A stretch of DNA of 64,000 bases, taken from Verticillium longisporum. Lineage: Eukaryota; Ascomycota; Sordariomycetes; Glomerellales; Plectosphaerellaceae. Position numbers and translations under genes: made by a program. The notes beneath the pieces are model-generated. The model had not been told where the DNA came from. It was given only the letters and a program-made list of their open reading frames with translations, and did not search any database. Positions within the stretch are counted from its first letter, which is position 1, and the number at the start of each line of letters is the position of its first letter. Positions 57,001 to 64,000 of the stretch are shown here, piece by piece. The stretch covers positions 4,836,001 through 4,900,000 of the forward strand of contig JAETXT010000005.1 of NCBI GenBank assembly GCA_019188255.1, written 5' to 3'.

Positions 57001-57927
57001 CCTTTTCGCACTCCATGGCCGCGACGGCCCAAATGCATTTTTCTGTACAGTCTACAGTCAGCTCGTGATCCATCTATGAAAGCCACGTAACTCGCAAAAC
57101 CCATTCATTTTGTGGAACTACGCGGGCAAGTACATACCGTCACACTTTTCCTCATCTTCGCAGCAAGTGGTTGCATCGGAGCTGATGCTAGGCGAGCGGT
57201 TCTCATTGCCGCAAGCATCTTTCTCGCCGCCACAGCAGCCTGCGGAAACCTTCGTCTGACTTCCGCAGGTGTTTGCCTGAGCCTTATCATCACAGCATCC
57301 ATCACTGCAAGAAGCAGCTGGTTCCTCTGTCGAACGAGCACCATTCTCGTCGGCGCAGCAGGCGTCTTCGCATGACTTGGCGGTTTCTTCGCTGAAGCTC
57401 TTGTTCTTGGGCTGATCGCCACAGCAGCCGTCTTTGCAGCCGTCAGGGGCTGTTTTGACGGGAACGACCTCCTTCGGTTCACCAGAACAGCAATCGTCCT
57501 TGCGGCCTGAGGGGGCCGTTTTGTCAAGGCTGGTCTCTTTTGGATCAGAGCAGCAAGCGTCTTTGCAGGCGTCAGGGGCTGGTGTGACGGGACCGGCCTC
57601 CTTGGGTTCAACAGAACAGCAGCCGTCCTTGCAGCCATCAGACACCGTTTTTTCAAGACTGGTCTCCTTTGGATCAGAGCAGCAATCGTCTCGGCAGGCG
57701 TCAGGGTTTGGTTTGGTAGGTTTGTTGCCACAGCAGGAACCGCCTTCCTTACAGCCGTTGTCCTTGTCGTCGACCTCGGAAGCCAGAGAAGAAGAACAGG
57801 ACTTGGCGGCATCTGCAACAGGGCCAGTGTCGGTGGTGCCACAGCAGCCAGTGCTGGCTGCAACGACGGCAGGAGACGAGTCTCCACAAGAGGCGATGTT
57901 ATCGCCTGAGCAGCACCCGGAGCCCAT
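54013..57927 (-). CDS. P1B-type copper-transporting ATPase with CxDxCC-repeat N-terminus
   Basis: Heavy-metal exporter, probably Cu+ (CPC type, CrpA-like). Exons are 57138-57927, 56974-57042 and 54013-56891, giving 1245 aa. The introns are 95 and 82 nt; both acceptors were chosen by frame and branch-point distance. Residues 1-263 carry about 36 Cys, with CC pairs at 5, 28, 65, 82, 103, 125, 146, 168, 190, 211, 231 and 255. Between about 65 and 232 they recur every 20-22 residues in the form CxDxCC followed by an acidic/Pro linker ([11 protein letters not shown]). Further CC pairs lie near 341 and 400. One HMA domain follows (GMTCSGC at 447-453). The ATPase core has TGES (775), CPC in AISCPCALG (887), DKTGT (931), KHPVSAA and GDGTNDAV. 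The last helices end [11 protein letters not shown]. The start Met at 57927 precedes GSGCCSG. The metal is inferred. Confidence 0.92.
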
Positions 57928-59156
57928 TGTGCAGTCAGGGCCCGTGGTAGTGTCAGAGCTCAGGCTAATAAATGCGTGTAATTGTGTTGGTATTTCGTAT
58001 CTTGAAAGGATTTGAGGAAAGCAGCGAGAGATGGTAGCCGAAGAGAGGGAGCGAGAGAGAGAGAGAGAGAGAGAAAGAGGAAAAGTGCAGTGGATGGACA
58101 CACACTTATGCAAACCCGCCTGCCACGGCTGTTGCTTCCCTCTCCGAATTCCAAGCTCCGAAACCGAACGCCGACAACCGGGTGGCTCTTTCCCAACACT
58201 TAACTTTTCGGCTTTTGCAGCCCCCGATTCGCAGGGGGCTATGACTTTACTCTTCCAGACCGGGGGCGGCCCCATCGACTCCATTTCAGCTGCAGCGGTG
58301 CAGCGGTAGCCCCATCACAAAGGCCTGACACGTCCCCGTGCGTGTGCGTGTATGTGTGTGTGTCCCACGCATGGCTCCCCTCTGGTATCACCTCTGCCCT
58401 CTTCGGATCGGACTCAACATGCCCGCCCCAGCAAAAGAACGGCCATCGGCAGGAGGGCATCGCATCTGACCCGTGTGTAACTTGCCCTGTCCCGAATGGG
58501 GCCAAGACGCAACGGTGGCAACGGCGTCTTTAAACGGGCCTGAAACTCGTCTTTTCGGCCTTAATGCAATTCCCCGAGCGGCGGGTTGAATTCACCGACG
58601 CGGCCGGGTGGAGCTCCGCCATTGGACCTCCGATCCGGCCCCACCTTGAATTCACCGAGCATGCGCGCGCATGGCTCGGGGAAGGCAGGGCGGAATGACC
58701 TATACCAAGTGTCCTAATACGCCATTCGTCTGCACAATGCAGAGATGCATGTAACATAGCGATGCTTCTTGCACACCGCACTTGATCGTGGCATCGCGGG
58801 CCACGACATGAGTCGATGCGTACAGCTGCGGCCCCCGCCACTCATGTACATGTGCCAGTACCAAAGGTCCCCCCTGGAATCGCCCATACAGGTCCCATGT
58901 GAGTTTGTTTGTCCAAACCACGTACAGCAAGGACAAACTCAAAAATACCGCGAAAATATGCTCAAAAAGCCAAAGCTCTTGGCCTCAAGGGCGGCATCCA
59001 TCAATTACCTCGCATGCGAGCGGAACAACACGGCGTCACCGACCCCGCCTCTATCGGATTTATGTACAGTGGGGGAAGTGCCCCCAATGGGAGAGCTGTC
59101 TCCCAGACACTCATGGTATCACAAAAATTCCCTTCGTCCCCAAAATCTCCCCTCTT
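57928..59156. other. ATPase promoter region and 3' flank of the next gene
   Basis: 1.2 kb. On the ATPase coding strand, a (TC)n run at 58053-58074 (GA on the plus strand) sits 125-150 bp upstream of the ATG, a typical fungal pyrimidine tract. A GTGTGC/TGTG run lies near 58335-58363. No gene is supported, and no copper-regulator site is called. Confidence 0.5.
58053..58074 (-). promoter_or_regulatory. (TC)n pyrimidine tract upstream of the ATPase
   Basis: Eleven GA dinucleotides on the plus strand, read as CT on the ATPase strand, just upstream of its start codon. Confidence 0.5.
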
Positions 59157-60779
59157 CTAAAAGGCCATCCCAACACTCTGACGCCGGGGGGTCTTGGTGC
59201 CTCGCTTCTTACCCACAGTGCTGACGCCCTCGAGCGGCACCTCCTCGTGCTGTTTCGTCAACGGCGTGCTGCCAGGCGACCAAGTCGTCGTGGGCGCCGT
59301 CTGGTCCTCATCTTCGGACGTCCACGGCGAGACCGCCGCGGTGCTGTCCCAGCTTCGTCTGCCTCCGGCACCCTCTGGGGCCGACACGCACTGGGAGAAC
59401 CCTTCGCGGCCCTGGACAGGTCGCGGCAGGGTCGTAACAGAGTCGCAGCTCATGTCGTGCGAGTGCTCAGCGGCAGCGGCCCCGCCAGGGAAGAGCCAGC
59501 TGGATACGCGAGAAAAGGACTTCTTCTTGCGCAGAGGGGGGCGCAGCACCAGGGGCAGGGGCGGCGGTGGTTGGTGTTCTGGACCCTCGCGGCTCGGGGG
59601 TGGGGTGATGAAGGCCGCAGACGCTTCGGCGAACGTCTTGGCACGACGGGGGATGCGCACAGGCAACTGCGAAGGCGCTGTACGAGGGCGCTCCTGGCTC
59701 AGCCGCTCGGAGAACGAGGGCGCGGCCGGTGGCAGGGCTGGAATGGAGGGCATCGGCTCCATCTCTAAGGGGGCGGGCCGTCAGCAGTTGTGGCACGTCG
59801 GAGTGAGATGAATCTCTTGCAAAGTAAGCTTACCAGTGGGCGCCATGGAGTGCGCAGTCGAGGGCCGACTGCTAGCGGCGTAAAGACTCTGACGCTCAAT
59901 GGCATTGTCGATCTCCCTCTGAAGTTTTTCAACCTCATTCATGGCACTGGCAATGCGCACCTTCATCTCGACGACGTTGGGTGCTGTGTAGGCCCGGGCT
60001 CTCGACTTTGGTGGTACCCTCGGCGGCGACTCTTCATAAGAGGTTTGCGGTGACGCCGTTGGTTTGCGGTGGATGTGAAACGACATGGAGGTGTAACTCA
60101 GTTGACGGTTCAAAGTGAAGTCGTCGACGCGGCTTTCCGGAAGCCGGGCCGCCGACGGCGCGGTGATGATGCTGGGATACTCAAAGTGCGGCAGGATGGG
60201 CGAGAGCTCATTGTTCGGCATGTAAATGCTCAGCTCAATCGGGCGAAAAGATGGCGGCAAAGGCGGCCGTCTAGATACGCTCTGCATGCGGCTGTACTGG
60301 GGAAACTGAAAAGATTCTGAATGGAGGTGGCGAAAGTCGGACGGGGCGGATATTTGCGGCCGGCGCGGTGCTGTGTTGGAGGAGGATCGAAGCCGTCTTC
60401 TCACAGAGAGACTGGCGCGGACGGATGATGCAAAGCTCTTTTTCGAGGCATGTCCCTTTTCTGATGATGTAGCGCTACCTGACCGGTGAGGCTCCTGTCC
60501 TCGACCTGCGTACGGCCTCGGCACGGGCAAAGGCTGGTCGCGTAGCACCCTCATCGATCTCTTCTCTGTCATTACTTCTTCGTGGGTCAACATACGTTCA
60601 CTTTCCGTCGGCATGGCTCTCGGGCGACACGATACGAAATGCGTCGTCGGACCCGTGTTCTGGGACTCACTTTGATCAGGCTTATCATCCAGACAGCCAG
60701 AAAGAGGTGCGCAGAGTTGAGAGACAGAAGAGCGCCATGTTGCGTAGGCTCCCTCCAGCATGCCACTCAAGCCCTTCAT
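59157..60779 (-). CDS. Disordered Ser/Pro/Arg-rich protein of unknown function
   Basis: I do not recognise this gene. Exons are 59834-60779 and 59157-59764 with a 69-nt intron (donor GTAAGC, branch CTGAC, acceptor CTTAG) joining SMAPT to EMEPM. With the ATG at 60779 it has 517 aa. An alternative Met at 60614 (PTESERMLTHEEVMTEKR) is equally plausible, and an extra 5' exon cannot be excluded because the frame stays open to about 60839. No TM or catalytic domain is seen. Short ordered-looking parts are the basic SVRASLSVRRRLRSSSN, a helix MKVRIASAMNEVEKLQREID with coiled-coil character, and KTFAEASAAFITPPPSREG followed by a proline run. It could be a fungal cytoskeletal or polarity adaptor, but there is no positive evidence. 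Confidence 0.65.
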
Positions 60780-62577
60780 AACTGCTGGCAAGGTGTCCGC
60801 ATCCACATGCCTGGCTTTTTTTCTGCAAGCTAGGAACACGAACGAGAGAGGCGAAAACTGGAACTGGTAGGGTGGGAAAAAATAACGAAAGACGGCCAGC
60901 GATCTGACGAACAGAATGAGAGAACCAGGGAACAGCTCAGGTGCCTAGACCCAGCAGCGGCGACGCGGCAGGAAATGCGAGATGGCGAGTAATTAAGAGT
61001 CAAGGCGACGCCGAAGACGAGTGCCCACTCGGGCTCATGTTGGATTCCCATTTCGACCTCACATCAGCGGCTTCATAGGCCAAGCTGAGAAAAGACGGTC
61101 GTGGGAGTTCGTCGTAGGGGTGCGCAGAGAAACACATGATAGGTCGTGATGCAGCGGCCGCGGGCCAGTCGGCGCTTAGGATTGCAGAGTGTGGTCGGAT
61201 TCGAATGGCTGGCGCTACACCATCAGATGGGGAGCCCCACCATGCCGACCCAGTATTGCCAGTCGTGTACGATGCGGGTGATGGCTCAGCGAGTCGATGT
61301 CTTAGAATGCCTTGGTCTGGTCACTCGAAGCCACCAAGTCGCTGCCACAAGTCTCCGCGAAGGGGGTCGCGTGCGTGATTTAGATTGGGCGTCTGGCGAG
61401 AAGAGGGTTCCCCTTGATCTCGACATGGATCCCATCCTGGAAGCCGTCACAACAACAGCTCCGGGGGCTCGTCCTGTAGGGCACGGCATGGCCTAAAACG
61501 TGCAACGTTGTCAGGAATCCCAGGACGCAGAGCCAATCCCCTCGCTGCTCCGAGACGCGGAATACGTGCCCAGCGCGGCCGCGACCGTAACAGGGGTCCG
61601 CCGCCTTTATTAGTTTGCCGTGTTATTCGGATCTGTCATCGCAAAACACGACCTGATGCCAGTCTCGGCGCCGGATTTGTTTTGCACAGAAAAGCTAACT
61701 TGGCCGAACGTGAGAGGACGCATCGAAAGAAAAGGTGGGTGTGGATGCAAGGCACCGGCAAAACAATGCGGGAAGCCTAATGAGCAAGCAAAAGCCAGGT
61801 GCCGTTCTCCGGTAGGACAATAACGGCGCAGGCGGCGACGAAGTCAAAGAAGGCGAAGCATTTGGTGTGGCCCACTGTCTTTGCCTCTCCCTAATAATAT
61901 CATCATGACGAGCCTTGATTGCTCGATTCAAGGCTGGGTGCCCTCCGCAGGTAAGATAGGTACGTCAAGGTGGCTGAGGAGCCTTCTCTCACATGCTTCG
62001 AGAAGCGGCTGATCGACCACGGATCGTCGAGGGCGACGGGCTTCCACCGTCATCTGCCCATGGGACTGAAGCTGAAGGTGTAGGCTCGGAATACAATCGA
62101 TCTAGAAAATGACGATGGAAGCGGGCTGCGGCGGGCTTGGGTGCATTCAACAAGTGCATTCGGCTCAGGTGAGGACCAGGGAGGGGTAGCACCATCGCCA
62201 TCACGTGCACAGTCAACTTACCTCAGCAGCCTCGAATAAGAACGGGCCCACTTCGGCAAAAGTCGTTGTATCGGCGGAAGCTCTGGTTCCTGTCAGGGAA
62301 GGTGGCTCCAGAAATTTTGGTGGTTGAGAAAGAGAACACCTGGCTGTCTGAGTTTCTGAGTGACGTACCTTTTTTATTAGTACCCCAATCTGTCGAGGGA
62401 CACGCACCAGAAGGGAATCACATCAGCAATCCGACCACCTGTCAAGTCGACCGACGCTGGATCTCACGCTTTCTCTTGCAAGCTCATCCTTTCCTTTTCA
62501 CTTTTTGAGCACTCGCGTCAGCTGGTCAGTGGCCACTGCCAATCTCTCCCGACCAAGTAACCTCACGAACCATCACC
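60780..62577. other. Divergent promoter interval before SEC62
   Basis: 1.8 kb between the start of the disordered-protein gene and SEC62. Short open frames at 61.1-61.8 kb and 62.0-62.5 kb show no domain. Nothing else is recognised. Confidence 0.5.
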
Positions 62578-63890
62578 ATGTCGATGCCAGGCCCGCCGCC
62601 GCCAGGCCAAGGTATCCCCTTGCAGCCTGGCCAGATGCCTTCTCCCGAGCAGATCCAAGCCATGCGAAGGCAGCTTGAGGCCGACGCGCAAAAGGCCGGC
62701 ATGACCGTTCCCGAATTCGTCGAGAAGCTGAGGGAGCAGGCCCAGGCGCAGAGGATGGCCGCTGCACAGAGGGCACAACAGCAGGGAGGCCAGCCCGGCC
62801 AACCTGGCCAACCTGGTCAGGCGCATCCCCATCAGCATGGTCCGCCTGGTCCTCGCCCCGGACCTCCTCCTGGAGCCAGTCCCGGTGCCGCTCAACCCAT
62901 CACGCCCGGCCCACCAAACCCCGCGGCTCTGGCGCTCGCTACCTTCCTGCGCGGCCAGGAGCTGAAGCCGCGTACCTGCATCCTCAACGGCGAGCGCAAG
63001 GACATGTTCAAGGGTTCGTCTTCTCCCGCTCCTCCTCTCTCCCCGACATGTGCTGACCCAATCCCAGTCAAGCGTGCGCTGAGGGCGCTGCAGTCGCCTG
63101 CGTATGAGAAGGCCCGCAAGAAGAACCCCCTTCTGCCCGAGATCACCGACCGTGCCTCCCTCGAGAACACCTTTAAACTCCTGCCCATGTCGATGCTTGC
63201 GCTTCGCGTCAGCAAGACGGACGCCCATGAGGGCCACGATCACAAGAAGCCCAAGCGCGTCAAGGGCCTCTGGACCGTCAAGATTGAGCCTCAGCAAGAG
63301 GCCAAAGAAGAGATGTACTACGTCTGGTTCTACGAGGGCAGCCAGGTCATGCGCAAGGTCTATGCCGCCATTGCCCTGCTCGTCATTTTCCTGATCGTCT
63401 GCTATCCGCTGTGGCCCCTCAAGCTGCGCCAGGGCGTCTACTACCTCAGCTGGGGTTTCCTGTGTCTGCTCGGCCTCTTCTTCGTCATGGCCATCTTCCG
63501 TGTCATTCTCTTCTGCATCACATACTTTGTCGCATCACCTGGTCTCTGGCTGTTCCCGAACCTGTGGGAGGATGTGTCCTTCATGGACAGCTTCAGGCCA
63601 GTGTGGGCTTGGCACGAGGTGAGCTTGCCGTGCTCGACAATCGCTCAAGGATCATCCGCTAACAGTATTCCCAACAGACTGCCAAGAAGGGAAAGAAGAA
63701 GAAGTCCTCCAGCGCTGCTCACGGCGGCAGCGGCAATGCGAGTGGCGCCTTCGCCGCCGCGACTGGTCAACCCGCTCCCGCATCAGCCGTCACGACCGCG
63801 ACCGACACACAATTGGCGGCACAGCAACCTCAGCAGCGCGCCGGTTATAGCGCACCACAGGTGGAGGAGCTGGAGGATGACGAGGAGTAA
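62578..63890 (+). CDS. sec62: SEC62, ER protein-translocation subunit
   Basis: Component of the Sec62/Sec63 complex that drives post-translational import through the Sec61 channel in the ER membrane. Exons are 62578-63013, 63068-63618 and 63678-63890, giving 399 aa. The introns (54 and 59 nt) keep frame. The N-terminal third is cytosolic and Pro/Gln-rich, with QPGQPGQPGQ repeats. The Sec62 domain starts at LATFLRGQELKPRTCILNGE and has VKRALRALQSPAYEKARKKN, PEITDRASLENTFKLLPMSM and MYYVWFYEGSQVMRKVYAAI. Two TM segments follow (IALLVIFLIVCYPLWPLKL and LCLLGLFFVMAIFRVILFCI), then GLWLFPNLWEDVSFMDSFRP. The C-terminus has a Lys-rich KKGKKKKSS patch and an acidic EELEDDEE end. Confidence 0.96.
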
Positions 63891-64000
63891 AGGGGAGCGG
63901 GCTTTGTATAGTAGAGCAAAAGCATGGCGACGGACGGGAGGCGAGGGAATCTGTGTTCCATGGAGCATTTCTTTCTCTCAACATCTGCGAGGAGGGAGTT

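Noticed and set aside
57434..58015. 193-codon plus-strand frame
   Set aside because: Antisense of the Cys-repeat exon of the ATPase. Its apparent repeats ([15 protein letters not shown]) mirror the coding repeats.

Overview
This window is nuclear DNA of a filamentous ascomycete. Its genes carry short spliceosomal introns (49 to 128 nt) with GTRNGT-like donors and CTRAY branch points 10 to 20 nt before the AG. Exons are GC-rich, pyrimidine-rich stretches lie in some upstream regions, and GGTACCTA-type tracts are scattered between genes. The proteome looks like Sordariomycetes, and Hypocreales is my best guess (inference from gene content and the GGTACCTA tracts). There is no operon structure, plasmid, phage, CRISPR array, rRNA or convincing tRNA. 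Eighteen protein-coding genes can be supported, most by exon-by-exon reading.

Left part (1-16.9 kb): an MFS drug-type exporter running off the left edge; an ALG7-type GlcNAc-1-P transferase broken by three 1-nt frame changes; a SET3-like PHD/SET protein; an NPC2-type ML-domain lipid-transfer protein; V-ATPase subunit F (VMA7); the nuclear rim protein NUR1; and an unrecognised disordered protein. A palindromic AT-rich MITE-like element (18.7-19.2 kb) follows.

Middle (20-39.5 kb): 3-isopropylmalate dehydratase (LEU1), an RKM5-like lysine methyltransferase, an OPT oligopeptide transporter, a 6.4-kb interval with no supportable gene, an XBP1-like APSES/KilA-N DNA-binding protein, the Hsp90 co-chaperone CNS1, and a second MFS transporter. 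A 4.5-kb gene-free interval follows.

Right part (44-64 kb): an inositol-monophosphatase-family enzyme; a CAS1-type 10-TM O-acyltransferase broken by two 1-nt frame changes; a small single-pass membrane protein; a membrane-anchored histidine acid phosphatase; a P1B copper-type ATPase with a long N-terminal extension of CxDxCC repeats; an unrecognised disordered protein; and SEC62.

Most genes are housekeeping (ER glycosylation and translocation, vacuolar acidification, leucine synthesis, chaperoning, chromatin), with several transport and metal-handling genes. The strongest candidate for something unusual is the metallothionein-like cysteine-repeat domain fused to the copper-type ATPase (54.0-57.9 kb). 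The frame breaks in ALG7 and the CAS1-like gene fall mostly in C or G runs. They most likely reflect consensus errors, but they matter to anyone using this annotation.
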